Source: CAIQQQ01 sp040399685
GTDB taxonomy: Bacteria > Pseudomonadota > Alphaproteobacteria > Acetobacterales > Acetobacteraceae
Reading direction: 5' to 3'
Assembly: GCA_040399685.1 (NCBI GenBank)
Contig: JBBART010000004.1
Span: forward strand, 174,213 to 238,212
DNA length: 64,000 nucleotides
The translations under genes and the position numbers were made by a program. This document shows positions 25,437-36,722 of the stretch, piece by piece (positions within the stretch are counted from its first letter, which is position 1; the number at the start of each line of letters is the position of its first letter). The notes beneath the pieces were generated by a model. It was not told where the DNA came from. It ran no database searches and saw only the letters and a list, made by a program, of their open reading frames with translations.

Positions 25437-26659
25437 GCGATGTCATTGGCGCCCCAGCTGAGGATCTTGGTCCGAAGCTGACCAAGACTGTCGAGATCGA
25501 CAGCCACTCGATCAATTTCGGCCCCCAGCATCCGGCCGCGCACGGCGTGCTGCGCCTGATTCTGGAGATGGACGGCGAAGTGGTCGAGCGCGCCGATCCG
25601 CATATCGGCCTGCTGCATCGCGGCACCGAGAAGCTCATCGAATATAAAAGCTACATCCAGGCGCTGCCGTATTTCGACCGTCTGGATTACGTCAGCCCGA
25701 TGTCGCAGGAGCACGCGTTTGCGCTCGCGACGGAAAAGCTGCTGGGCGTTGAGGTGCCGTTGCGCGCCAAGTGGATTCGCACGCTGTTCAGCGAAATCAC
25801 CCGCGTGCTGAACCATCTGCTGAACGTGACGACCTATGCGCTGGACGTCGGCGCCATCACGCCCAGCCTGTGGGGCTTTGAAGAGCGCGAGACGCTCATG
25901 GAATTCCATGAGGAGGTCTCCGGCGCCCGCCTGCACGCCAATTATTTCCGCCCTGGTGGTGTTGCGAAGGATATGCCGGCCGGTCTTGAAGAGAAGATCG
26001 CCGCCTGGGCCGACACCTTCCCGAAATTCATCGACGATCTTGAAACGCTGCTAACCAACAACCGCATCTGGAAGCAGCGCACGGTTGATATCGGCATCGT
26101 GCCGGCCGAGATGGCGCTGGCCTGGGGCTTCACCGGCCCGTGCCTGCGCGCCTCCGGCGTGCCGTGGGATCTGCGGAAGTCGCAGCCATATGAGATGTAT
26201 GAGGCGTTGGATTTCCGCATCGCCGTCGGCCGCAACGGCGACTGCTATGATCGGTATCTGATGCGGATCGGCGAGATGCGCGAGAGCGTGTCGATGATCC
26301 AGCAATGCCTCAAGCTGATGAAGCCTGGCCCGGTGAAGCTGACCGACAACAAGATCTCGCCGCCGTCGCGCGCCGAGATGAAGCGGTCGATGGAAGCGCT
26401 GATCCATCACTTCAAGCTCTACACCGAAGGCTTCCACGTGCCGGCCGGCGCCACCTACACCGCTGTTGAGGCGCCGAAGGGCGAGTTCGGCGTGTATCTG
26501 GTGGCGGACGGCACCAACCGCCCGTATCGCTGCAAGATCCGCCCAACCGGGTTCGCGCATCTGCAGGCGATCGAAGTGATGAGCAAGCGCCACATGCTGG
26601 CCGATGCGGTGGCGATCATCGGATCGCTCGATATCGTGTTCGGAGAGATCGACCGGTGA
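25433..26659 (+). CDS. nuoD: NADH-quinone oxidoreductase subunit D
   Basis: A 408-aa 49-kDa-type subunit that forms the quinone pocket with NuoB. The N-terminal NFGPQHPAAHGVLRL holds the quinone-site histidine; HIGLLHRGTEKLIE and the C-terminal YRCKIRPTGFAHLQA, with the last motif SLDIVFGEIDR, are those of the family and of its hydrogenase ancestors. The overlap with nuoC (ATGA) and with nuoE (GTGA) implies coupling. Confidence 0.97.
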   Translation: MSDVIGAPAEDLGPKLTKTVEIDSHSINFGPQHPAAHGVLRLILEMDGEVVERADPHIGLLHRGTEKLIEYKSYIQALPYFDRLDYVSPMSQEHAFALATEKLLGVEVPLRAKWIRTLFSEITRVLNHLLNVTTYALDVGAITPSLWGFEERETLMEFHEEVSGARLHANYFRPGGVAKDMPAGLEEKIAAWADTFPKFIDDLETLLTNNRIWKQRTVDIGIVPAEMALAWGFTGPCLRASGVPWDLRKSQPYEMYEALDFRIAVGRNGDCYDRYLMRIGEMRESVSMIQQCLKLMKPGPVKLTDNKISPPSRAEMKRSMEALIHHFKLYTEGFHVPAGATYTAVEAPKGEFGVYLVADGTNRPYRCKIRPTGFAHLQAIEVMSKRHMLADAVAIIGSLDIVFGEIDR

Positions 26660-27306
26660 CCACCGTAATGACGCCTGACAGAACTGAACCGACCTCGTTC
26701 ACCTTCGACGACGAGAGCCTGCGCGCCATCGAGGTTGCTGTGGCGAAATATCCGGAAGGCAAGCAGGCCAGCGCCGTGCTGCCGCTGCTGGATATCGTGC
26801 AGCGCCAGATGGGCCGCACCACCGGCTCCGCCTGGGTGCCCGTGGTGGGGATGGATGCGATTGCGCTGCGACTCGATATGCCGGCCATTCGCGTCTACGA
26901 GATCGCCACCTTCTATCTGATGTTCAACACCAAGCCGGTCGGCCGTTTCCACCTGCAGGTCTGCGGCACCACGCCGTGCTGGCTGCGCGGGTCGGACGAA
27001 GTGGCCAAGGCGTGCCGCGACTTTACCGGCATCAAGGGTTATGGCGAGACGTCGGCCGATGGCCTGTTCACCATGACCGAGGTGGAATGCCTCGGCGGCT
27101 GCGTGAACGCGCCGATCCTGCAGGTGGATGACGACTACTACGAAGACATGAACGCCGAGCGCACCACGGCCTTGCTGGAAGCCCTGAAGCGCGGCGAAAA
27201 GCCGGTGCGCGGGTCGACCATCGGCCGCCAGGGCTCGGCCCCGGAGGGCGGTCCGCTGACGCTGACCGAAAGCCCGATCGCCCCCACCACCAAGATTGCG
27301 GAGTGA
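26656..27306 (+). CDS. nuoE: NADH-quinone oxidoreductase subunit E
   Basis: A 216-aa thioredoxin-fold subunit binding the [2Fe-2S] cluster N1a through CGTTPC and CLGGC. The GTG start overlaps the nuoD stop; an ATG at 26668 is an alternative start. A C-terminal tail of about 40 residues (GSTIGRQGSAPEGGPLTLTESP...) extends past the fold, as is common in alphaproteobacteria and mitochondria. Confidence 0.95.
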   Translation: MTTVMTPDRTEPTSFTFDDESLRAIEVAVAKYPEGKQASAVLPLLDIVQRQMGRTTGSAWVPVVGMDAIALRLDMPAIRVYEIATFYLMFNTKPVGRFHLQVCGTTPCWLRGSDEVAKACRDFTGIKGYGETSADGLFTMTEVECLGGCVNAPILQVDDDYYEDMNAERTTALLEALKRGEKPVRGSTIGRQGSAPEGGPLTLTESPIAPTTKIAE

Positions 27307-27310
27307 GAGC

Positions 27311-28605
<1,295 letters not shown>

Positions 28606-28606
<1 letters not shown>

Positions 28607-30669
28607 TGGCAAAGGTCACGGTTGACGGAATTGAAGTCGAGGTTCCGAACGGCTCCAACGTGCTGCAGGCCTGCGAAGCCGCCGGGAAAGAGATCCCGCG
28701 CTTCTGCTACCACGAGCGCCTGTCGGTCGCCGGCAATTGCCGCATGTGCCTGGTGGAAATCGAGAAGGCGCCGCCCAAGCCCTTCGCGTCCTGCGCCTAT
28801 CCGGTGGCGGACGGCATGGTAGTCCACACCGACACCCCGATGGTGCGTGCTGCCCGTCGTGGCGTGATGGAATTCCTGCTCATCAACCACCCGCTGGATT
28901 GCCCGATCTGCGACCAGGGCGGCGAGTGCGACCTGCAGGACCAGGCGGTCGGATACGGCGGCGATCACTCGCGTTATGGCGAGGCCAAGCGCGCCGTGGT
29001 GAACCCCGATCTGGGGCCGTTGGTGAAAACCATCATGACGCGCTGCATTCACTGCACGCGCTGCATTCGCTTCTCCACCGAGATTGCCGGCGTGTCCGAA
29101 ATGGGCGCCACCTCGCGCGGTGAGAGCATGGCGGTTGGCACCTATGTGGAGAAGGCGCTCAGCTCCGAGCTGTCCGGCAACCTGATCGACATCTGCCCGG
29201 TCGGCGCGTTGACCTCCAAGCCGTATGCGTTCGTCGCCCGTCCGTGGGAATTGAAGAAGACCGACAGCGTCGACGTGCTGGACGCCGTGGGTGCCGCCAT
29301 CCGCGTGGACACGCGCGGCGCGGAAGTGCTGCGCATTCTGCCGCGCCTGAACGAGGACGTGAACGAGGAATGGCTGGCCGACAAGTCGCGCTTCGCGCTT
29401 GACGGCCTGAAGCGTCGTCGCCTCGACACGCCTTGGATCAAGCGTGACGGCAAGATGGTTCGCGCGTCGTGGCCGGATGCGTTCGCGGCGATCGAAGCAA
29501 AGCTCGTGGGTGTTTCCGGTGACCGGATCGGCGCGATCGCGGGCGATCTGTGCGATGCCGAGAGCATGGTGGCGTTGAAGGACGTGATGGCCTCGCTCGG
29601 TTCGCACAATCTCGACTGCCGCCAGGACGGCGCTGCGCTCGATACCGCGCGTCGTGATTTCTACATTTTCAACACGTCGATTGCCGGCATTGAAGAGGCT
29701 GACGCGCTGCTGATCGTGGGCGCCAACCCGCGACACGAAGCGCCGTTGATCAATGCCCGCATCCGCAAGCGGGTGCTGGCCGGGGGCTTCCCCATCGCCA
29801 ATATCGGCGCTGAGACGGATCTCACCTACAAGGTGACCCAGATCGGCGCCGGCGCTGCGGATTTGGCCGCGTTGCTGGATGGCTCGCACCCCTTCGCCAA
29901 GACGCTGGCATCGGCCAAGAAGCCGATGATCATCGTGGGGCAAGGCGCGCTTGTTCACCTCGATGGCGCCGCCGTTCTGGCCGCCTGCTGGAAGCTCGCC
30001 GAACAGACCGGCATGCTCACGCCGGAATGGCACGGCTTCAACGTGCTGCACACAGCCGCCGGCCGTGTCGGCGGGTTGGATCTCGGCTTTGCCACCGGCA
30101 AGACCCGCGCCGAAATGATGCTCGGCGGTGTTGATGTGCTGTGGCTGCTGGGGGCGGACGAGTTCGACACCAGCCTGATCGGCGCCAACACCTTCGTGGT
30201 CTATCAGGGCCATCACGGCGACCGTGGCGCTGCCCGCGCCGACGTGATCCTGCCAGGTGCCGCCTATACCGAGAAGAACGGCACCTATGTGAACACCGAG
30301 GGCCGCGTTCAGCGCGGTGAACTCGCCGTGTTCCCACCGGGCGAGGCGAAGGAGGATTGGAAGATCCTGCGCGCCTTCTCGGCGATGATCGCCAAGCCGT
30401 TGCCGTATGACACGCTGGAAGCCGTGCGCGCCCGCCTGGTGCAGGTGAACCCGGTGTTCGACCGCATCGACATCCTGCCGCGCTTCGGCTGTGGCGACAC
30501 AACCGGGCCTGCCGGCGATGCCAGCGCTGTCAGCACCGCACCGTTCACGCCGACGATTGCCAACTACTACATGACCGACCCGATCAGCCGCGCCAGCGCC
30601 ACCATGGCTGCCTGCACCGAGGCACATATGCCGAAGACCGCCCCCAACCCAGCCATGGCGGCGGAGTGA
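28606..30669 (+). CDS. nuoG: NADH-quinone oxidoreductase subunit G
   Basis: A 687-aa subunit holding N1b (CYHERLSVAGNCRMC... SCAYPV), N5 (HPLDCPICDQGGECDLQ, with one His ligand) and N4 (CIHCTRCIRF... ICPVGAL). The extra N7 ligand set found in E. coli-type NuoG is absent, so this is the mitochondrial 75-kDa type. The rest is a degenerate molybdopterin-oxidoreductase fold (LLIVGANPRHEAPLINARIRK). ATG 28606 shares one base with the nuoF stop. The tail (KTAPNPAMAAE) is unconserved. Confidence 0.96.
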
Positions 30670-30673
30670 ACCC

Positions 30674-31702
30674 ATGATCGCCTTTTTTGCCACTGATCTC
30701 GGAATTCTGATCCTCACGCTGCTGAAGGCCTTGGCCATCATCGTGCCGGTGCTGATCGGCATGGCCTATCTCACCTATGCCGAGCGCAAGGTGCTGGCGG
30801 CGATGCAGCTTCGTCGCGGCCCGAACGTGGTGGGGCCGTTCGGCCTGTTCCAGCCGTTCGCCGATGCCATCAAGATGATGACCAAGGAAACCATTGTGCC
30901 CTCGGGCGCCAGCCGGTTCCTGTTCATCATGGCGCCGATGCTGACGTTCTCGCTGGCGGTTGTCGCCTGGGCGGTCATTCCGGTGAACGACGGCTGGGCC
31001 ATCGCCAACATCAACGTGGGCGTGCTGTATCTGTTCGCGATCAGCTCGCTCGGCGTCTATGGCGTGATCATCGCCGGCTGGGCCAGCAACTCGAAATACG
31101 CTTTTCTCGGCGCACTTCGCTCGGCAGCCCAGATGGTGTCGTACGAAGTCTCGATGGGTTTCGTGATGGTGACGGTGCTGCTCTGCGTCGGCAGCCTGAA
31201 TCTGAACGACGTGGTGCTGGCCCAGAAGCACATCTGGTTCGCCATCCCGCTGTTCCCGATGTTCGTGATCTTCTTCATCTCGACGCTGGCTGAAACCAAC
31301 CGCTCGCCGTTCGACCTGCCGGAAGGCGAGTCGGAGATTGTGGCTGGGTTCTTCGTCGAATATTCGGCCATGACCTTCGCGCTGTTCTTCCTCGGCGAAT
31401 ACACGAACATGATTTTGATGTCGGCGATGACGTCGATCCTGTTCCTGGGCGGCTGGCTGGCCCCGTTCGCCGACACCGATATCGGCTTCCTGTTCACCTG
31501 GATTCCCGGGCCGATCTGGTTCATCGCCAAGATCTGCTTCGTGCTGTTCTTCTTCCTGTGGACGCGCGCCACCTTCCCCCGTTACCGCTACGACCAGCTG
31601 ATGCGTCTGGGCTGGAAGGTGTTCCTGCCGTTCTCGCTGTTCTGGCTGGTGCTGACCGCCGGCGTGCTGATGGCCATGGGATGGTTGCCGCATGTCGCTT
31701 GA
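30674..31702 (+). CDS. nuoH: NADH-quinone oxidoreductase subunit H
   Basis: A 342-aa membrane subunit with about eight hydrophobic helices that forms the mouth of the quinone tunnel. It shows YAERKVLAAMQLRRGPN, PFADAIKMMTKE and AETNRSPFDLPEGESEIVAGFFVEYS, loops that contact the peripheral arm. It starts 4 nt after nuoG and is followed by a 60-nt gap before nuoI, the largest gap in the operon. Confidence 0.97.
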   Translation: MIAFFATDLGILILTLLKALAIIVPVLIGMAYLTYAERKVLAAMQLRRGPNVVGPFGLFQPFADAIKMMTKETIVPSGASRFLFIMAPMLTFSLAVVAWAVIPVNDGWAIANINVGVLYLFAISSLGVYGVIIAGWASNSKYAFLGALRSAAQMVSYEVSMGFVMVTVLLCVGSLNLNDVVLAQKHIWFAIPLFPMFVIFFISTLAETNRSPFDLPEGESEIVAGFFVEYSAMTFALFFLGEYTNMILMSAMTSILFLGGWLAPFADTDIGFLFTWIPGPIWFIAKICFVLFFFLWTRATFPRYRYDQLMRLGWKVFLPFSLFWLVLTAGVLMAMGWLPHVA

Positions 31703-31762
31703 TCATAGCTCCATCCAAGCCTATCCCTCCCGCGCGGCTCTTGGGCCAGAAGGAAACTGAGC

Positions 31763-32251
31763 ATGGCGTTCATCGATCGCACAGCCCGGAGCATGCTTCT
31801 CAGCGAGCTCGTCGGTGGCATGGCGCTGACCTTGAAGTATTTCTTCAAGCCCAAGAAGACCATCAACTATCCCTATGAGAAGGGGCCGATCAGCCCCCGT
31901 TTCAAGGGCGAGCACGCGCTGCGTCGCTATCCGAACGGCGAAGAACGCTGCATCGCGTGCAAACTGTGCGAAGCGGTGTGCCCGGCCCAGGCCATCACCA
32001 TCGAGGCCGAGCCGCGCGATGACGGCAGCCGCCGCACCACGCGCTACGACATCGACATGACCAAGTGCATCTATTGCGGCCTGTGCGAGGAAGCCTGCCC
32101 TGTGGATGCCATCGTTGAGGGGCCGAATTTCGAATTCGCCACCGAAACGCGGGAAGAATTGATGTACGACAAGAACAAACTGCTGGCGAACGGCGATCGT
32201 TGGGAGCCGGAGCTTGCCCGCCGGCTCGAACTCGACGCGCCGTATCGGTGA
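31763..32251 (+). CDS. nuoI: NADH-quinone oxidoreductase subunit I
   Basis: A 162-aa protein with two [4Fe-4S] clusters (N6a, N6b): CIACKLCEAVCP and CIYCGLCEEACPVDAI, linking N5/N4 to N2. The N-terminal amphipathic region (MLLSELVGGMALTLKYFF) lies on the membrane. Length and motifs are those of the TYKY subunit. Confidence 0.97.
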   Translation: MAFIDRTARSMLLSELVGGMALTLKYFFKPKKTINYPYEKGPISPRFKGEHALRRYPNGEERCIACKLCEAVCPAQAITIEAEPRDDGSRRTTRYDIDMTKCIYCGLCEEACPVDAIVEGPNFEFATETREELMYDKNKLLANGDRWEPELARRLELDAPYR

Positions 32252-32261
32252 GGACCTGCCA

Positions 32262-32954
32262 ATGATCGCCGCCGCGGCCTTTTACGTTTTCGCTGCCATC
32301 CTGATCGTCTCCGCGGCGATGGTGGTGAGCGCGCGCAACCCGGTTCACTCCGTGTTGTTCCTCATCCTGGCGTTCTTCAACGCCTCCGCCCTGTTCCTGC
32401 TGGCGGGCGCCGAGTTCCTGGCGATGATCCTGATCATCGTCTACGTGGGCGCGGTCGCGGTGCTGTTCCTGTTCGTGGTGATGATGTTGGACGTCAACTT
32501 CGCCGCGATGCGCGAGGGTTTCCAACGATACGCTCCGGTGGGGGCTGCCGTTGGCGTGGTTCTGCTCGTGGAACTTGCCGTCGTGCTGGGTGGCTGGAAG
32601 TTCGCCCCGGGCGCGCTGTCGCTGCGGTTTGCGCCGATTGACGCGCATGTCAACAACACCGCCCAGATCGGCCGGCTGATCTACACCGACTATATCTTCC
32701 TGTTCCAGACCGCGGGCCTGGTGCTGCTGGTGGCCATGATCGGCGCCATCGTGCTCACCCTGCGCGACACCGGCACCACGCGGGGCGCCTCGCGCCGGCA
32801 GAGCATCGCCAACCAGGTGTCGCGCATGCCGGCCGACACGCTGGAGATGATGGACGTGCCGACCCGTGGCCCGACCTTGGCGTATCTGACGCCGAAGATC
32901 GCGGAGCCGGAAGCCCCCGCGCACCACGACGAACCCTCGCATGGAGGCCACTGA
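32262..32954 (+). CDS. nuoJ: NADH-quinone oxidoreductase subunit J
   Basis: A 230-aa membrane subunit with five hydrophobic helices (NPVHSVLFLILAFFNASALF and EFLAMILIIVYVGAVAVLFLFVVMML in the third, pi-bulge helix region). After the last helix a hydrophilic C-terminal tail of about 60 residues (from RDTGTTRGASRRQS) is longer than in E. coli. ATG 32262 follows GAGGACC; upstream in-frame codons overlap nuoI and lack a ribosome site. Confidence 0.94.
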   Translation: MIAAAAFYVFAAILIVSAAMVVSARNPVHSVLFLILAFFNASALFLLAGAEFLAMILIIVYVGAVAVLFLFVVMMLDVNFAAMREGFQRYAPVGAAVGVVLLVELAVVLGGWKFAPGALSLRFAPIDAHVNNTAQIGRLIYTDYIFLFQTAGLVLLVAMIGAIVLTLRDTGTTRGASRRQSIANQVSRMPADTLEMMDVPTRGPTLAYLTPKIAEPEAPAHHDEPSHGGH

Positions 32955-32955
32955 C

Positions 32956-33267
32956 ATGATGGCTGTCGGCCTCGGCCATTATCTCGCGGTGTCGGCGATG
33001 CTGCTCGTGCTGGGCATCTTCGGCATCTTCATGAACCGCAAGAACGTCATCGTCATCCTGATGTCGGTGGAACTGATCCTGCTGGCGGTGAACGTTAATC
33101 TGGTGGCGTTTTCTGCGGCGCTTGGCGATCTGGTCGGCCAGATCTTCGCGATGTTCGTGCTGACGGTGGCTGCGGCAGAGGCTGCGATCGGGCTTGCGAT
33201 CGTGGTGATCTACTTCCGCAATCGCGGGTCGATCGAAGTCGAAGACGTCAACATGATGAAGGGCTGA
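32956..33267 (+). CDS. nuoK: NADH-quinone oxidoreductase subunit K
   Basis: A 103-aa subunit with three transmembrane helices. Conserved glutamates lie in VELILLAVNVN and AAAEAAIGLAIVV, part of the antiporter-like proton path. GGAGG at 32943-32947, within the end of nuoJ, fits ATG 32956; an ATG at 32941 in the same frame would overlap nuoJ by 14 nt and is less likely. Confidence 0.95.
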   Translation: MMAVGLGHYLAVSAMLLVLGIFGIFMNRKNVIVILMSVELILLAVNVNLVAFSAALGDLVGQIFAMFVLTVAAAEAAIGLAIVVIYFRNRGSIEVEDVNMMKG

Positions 33268-33271
33268 GCTG

Positions 33272-35197
33272 ATGCTACTTGCTGTTGCCGTCTTCGCCCC
33301 GCTGTTCGGAGCCCTCGTGGCCGGATTGCTGGGCCGTGCCATCGGCGATCGTGCCGCCCAGGCCGTCACGATCGGCTGCATGGTGCTGGCATCTGTCTGC
33401 GGTGTCATGTCCTTCGTCGATCTCGTCTACGGCGATGCGCATGAGGGCGTGGTGTCGCTCGGCACCTGGATCGCCGCGGGTGATTTCAACGTTGCGTGGG
33501 CGCTCCGCTACGACACGTTGTCAGTGGCGATGGTGGCCATGGTCACCTGCGTGGCGACGCTCATCCACATCTACAGCGTCGGCTATATGAGCCATGACGC
33601 GACGATCTGGCGCTTCTTCAGCTACCTGTCGTTGTTCACTTTCGCCATGTTGATGCTCGTGACGGCCGACAACCTGCTGCAGCTGTTCTTCGGCTGGGAA
33701 GGCGTCGGCCTCGCCTCCTATCTGCTGATCGGCTACTGGTATGATCGCCCGGCGGCCTGCGCCGCAGCCATGAAGGCGTTCGTCGTCAACCGCGTGGGTG
33801 ATTTGGGCTTTGCACTCGGCATCGCGCTGGTGTTCTTTCTGTTCGGCTCGATTGAATTCACCGACATCTTTGCCGCCATCAACGCCCACAAGGCCGACAT
33901 CTATCACGTGCTCGGCACCGATTACCGTGCATTCGAAGTGATCGGCGTGCTGCTGTTCATCGGCGCCATGGGCAAGTCGGCGCAGCTCGGCCTGCACGTG
34001 TGGCTGCCGGACGCGATGGAAGGGCCGACCCCGGTCTCCGCCCTCATCCATGCGGCCACCATGGTCACGGCCGGCGTGTTCCTGATGGCGCGCATGTCGC
34101 CGCTGCTGGATTACGCCCCGGGCGCGATGGCGTTCGTCACTGTGGTCGGCGGCTCGACGGCCTTATTCGCCGCCACCATTGGCTGCACACAGACCGACAT
34201 CAAGCGGGTGATCGCCTATTCTACCTGTTCGCAGCTTGGCTACATGTTCGTCGCGGCCGGCGTGGGCGCGTATCAGGCTTCGGTGTTCCATCTTCTGACG
34301 CACGCCTTCTTCAAGGCGCTGCTGTTCCTCGGCGCCGGCTCGGTCATCCACGCGATGAGCGACGAGCAGGACATGCGCAAGATGGGCGGCATCTGGAAGA
34401 TGATCCCGCTGACCTATTCGGTGATGTGGATCGGCAACCTGGCGCTGGCCGGCGTGCCGCCGTTCGCTGGGTTCTATTCGAAGGACGCCATTCTGGAGGC
34501 CGCCTGGGCCAGCCATAGCTGGGTGGGGCATTACGGCTTCTGGTGCGCCCTGATCGCTGCGTTCCTGACGGCATTCTACTCGTGGCGTTTGTTGATCATG
34601 ACGTTCCATGGCGCCCCGCGTGCGGACAAGCACACCATGGCGCACGTGCATGAGAGCCCGCTTGTCATGACGGTGCCGTTGATGCTGCTGGCCGCTGGCG
34701 CCGTTCTCACCGGCTTCGTGTTCCACGAGCAGTTGCTGGGGGCGGATTGGAAGGAGTTCTGGGGCAACGCCATCCAGATCGCGCCGACCAATCACATTCT
34801 TCACGATATGGAGCACGTGCCGTCGCTGGTGTCGCTGGCGCCAACCGCTCTCGGCCTGCTCGGCATTGCGCTGGCCTATCTGTTCTACATGTTCCGCCCT
34901 GGCATTCCCGTGGCCCTGGCGCAGCGTTTCGGAGGGATTTACCGCTTCCTGCTGAACAAGTGGTATTTCGACGAACTGTATGCGGCCATCATCATCGCGC
35001 CGACCATGTGCCTGTCGCGGATGCTGTGGCGCACGGACTCGCAGGTGATCGACGGCATCCCAAACGGGGTGGCAGCACTCACGGCTGGCGGTTCGGTGCA
35101 GATCGTGAAGCTGCAAACCGGCTCTATCGCCCATTATGCCTTTGTGATGCTCATCGGGGTCGTTGCCCTGGTCAGCGTCTTTCTGATCTTCGGGTGA
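33272..35197 (+). CDS. nuoL: NADH-quinone oxidoreductase subunit L
   Basis: A 641-aa antiporter-like subunit, the distal proton pump, with about 16 membrane helices and the long lateral helix near its C-terminus. FFGWEGVGLASYLLIGYW holds the key Glu; GAMGKSAQLGLHVWLPDAMEGPTPVSALIHAATMV and KRVIAYSTCSQLGYM are hallmark segments. It follows nuoK by 4 nt. Confidence 0.97.
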   Translation: MLLAVAVFAPLFGALVAGLLGRAIGDRAAQAVTIGCMVLASVCGVMSFVDLVYGDAHEGVVSLGTWIAAGDFNVAWALRYDTLSVAMVAMVTCVATLIHIYSVGYMSHDATIWRFFSYLSLFTFAMLMLVTADNLLQLFFGWEGVGLASYLLIGYWYDRPAACAAAMKAFVVNRVGDLGFALGIALVFFLFGSIEFTDIFAAINAHKADIYHVLGTDYRAFEVIGVLLFIGAMGKSAQLGLHVWLPDAMEGPTPVSALIHAATMVTAGVFLMARMSPLLDYAPGAMAFVTVVGGSTALFAATIGCTQTDIKRVIAYSTCSQLGYMFVAAGVGAYQASVFHLLTHAFFKALLFLGAGSVIHAMSDEQDMRKMGGIWKMIPLTYSVMWIGNLALAGVPPFAGFYSKDAILEAAWASHSWVGHYGFWCALIAAFLTAFYSWRLLIMTFHGAPRADKHTMAHVHESPLVMTVPLMLLAAGAVLTGFVFHEQLLGADWKEFWGNAIQIAPTNHILHDMEHVPSLVSLAPTALGLLGIALAYLFYMFRPGIPVALAQRFGGIYRFLLNKWYFDELYAAIIIAPTMCLSRMLWRTDSQVIDGIPNGVAALTAGGSVQIVKLQTGSIAHYAFVMLIGVVALVSVFLIFG

Positions 35198-35201
35198 CAG
35201 C

Positions 35202-36722
35202 ATGAACGCCGCCGGCTTCCCCATACTAACGCTGCTCACCTTCCTGCCGCTGGTGGGTGTGGCCATCATCCTCACCGTGCGGGGCGAGGATGCTGTCCTC
35301 GCGTCCAACGCCCGTTGGACCGCTCTGTGGACATCGCTCGTCGTGTTCGCCCTGTCGCTTGTCCTGTGGGTCAAGTTCGACCAGAGCGACGGCGGCTTCC
35401 AGTTTATCGACAGCGCCGCATGGCTGCCGCAGGTCGGCCTCACCTATAAGATGGGCGTGGACGGTATTTCGGTGCTGTTCGTGCTGCTGGCCACCGCGCT
35501 GACGCCGATCTGCGTGCTGGCAAGCTGGGAGAGCATCACCACCCGCGTGCGTGAATACATGATCGCCTTCCTGGTTCTGGAAACCATGATGGTCGGCATG
35601 TTCGCGGCGCTGGATTTCCTGGTGTTCTACATGTTCTTCGAGGGCGTGCTGATCCCGATGTATCTCATCATCGGCGTCTGGGGCGGTCCGCGCCGGGTGT
35701 ACGCGTCGCTGAAGTTCTTCCTCTACACGCTGGCCGGCTCGCTGCTGATGCTGCTGGCGCTGCTGGCGATCTGGAACACGACCGGCACCACCGATATCAC
35801 GGTGCTGATGCACACGGTGTTCTCGCCGCGCATGCAGACCTGGCTGTTCCTGGCCTTCTTCGCCTCGTTCGCCGTGAAGGTGCCGATGTGGCCGTTTCAC
35901 ACCTGGCTACCGGACGCGCATGTGGAAGCGCCGACCGCTGGTTCCGTCATTCTGGCCGGCGTGCTGCTGAAGATGGGCGCCTACGGGTTCCTCCGCTTCT
36001 CGGTGCCGATGCTGCCGGACGCGTCCGGCATGTTCGCGCCCTTCATCTACGCACTGTCGGTCGTGGCCGTGATCTACACCTCGTTGGTGGCGCTCGCGCA
36101 GACCGACATGAAGAAGCTGATCGCCTATTCGTCCGTGGCGCATATGGGCGTGGTGACGATTGGCATCTTTACCTTCAACGCACAGGGTATTTCCGGCGCG
36201 CTGTTCCAGATGCTGTCGCACGGCATTGTTGCCGGCGCGTTGTTTCTCTGCGTCGGTGTGGTCTACGACCGGATCCACACCCGCGAGATCGCCCGCTACG
36301 GCGGCCTGGCGGACCGGATGCCGGCCTATGCGCTGACGTTCATGATCTTTACCATGGCCAGCATCGGACTGCCGGGCACGGCCGGGTTCACCGGCGAGTT
36401 CCTGGTGCTGCTAGGCGCGTTCAAGGTCAACATCTGGCTGTCGCTGCTTGGCAGCCTCGGGATGATCCTCGCCGCCTGCTATATGCTCTATCTCTATCGC
36501 CGCATCATCTTCGGGGCGCTGGTGAAGCCCGATCTCAAAGGTATTCTGGACCTGTCCCCCCGTGAGATCGCGATCTTCGCACCGCTGCTGGTGCTTACGC
36601 TGTGGATGGGGATCTATCCGTCCTCGTTCACCGGATTCTTTGACGCAGCCGTCGGCAACATGGTGGCCCACCACCAGGCGGCCATTGCGGCAACAACCAA
36701 GCTGGCCGGAGTGATCCGCTAA
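35202..36722 (+). CDS. nuoM: NADH-quinone oxidoreductase subunit M
   Basis: A 506-aa antiporter-like proton-pump subunit with 13-14 helices. The key Glu lies in YMFFEGVLIPMYLIIGVWGG, the lysine helix in AVKVPMWPFHTWLPDAHVEAPT, and KKLIAYSSVAHMG is seen. The stop TAA shares its last base with the nuoN ATG (TAATG). Confidence 0.97.
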   Translation: MNAAGFPILTLLTFLPLVGVAIILTVRGEDAVLASNARWTALWTSLVVFALSLVLWVKFDQSDGGFQFIDSAAWLPQVGLTYKMGVDGISVLFVLLATALTPICVLASWESITTRVREYMIAFLVLETMMVGMFAALDFLVFYMFFEGVLIPMYLIIGVWGGPRRVYASLKFFLYTLAGSLLMLLALLAIWNTTGTTDITVLMHTVFSPRMQTWLFLAFFASFAVKVPMWPFHTWLPDAHVEAPTAGSVILAGVLLKMGAYGFLRFSVPMLPDASGMFAPFIYALSVVAVIYTSLVALAQTDMKKLIAYSSVAHMGVVTIGIFTFNAQGISGALFQMLSHGIVAGALFLCVGVVYDRIHTREIARYGGLADRMPAYALTFMIFTMASIGLPGTAGFTGEFLVLLGAFKVNIWLSLLGSLGMILAACYMLYLYRRIIFGALVKPDLKGILDLSPREIAIFAPLLVLTLWMGIYPSSFTGFFDAAVGNMVAHHQAAIAATTKLAGVIR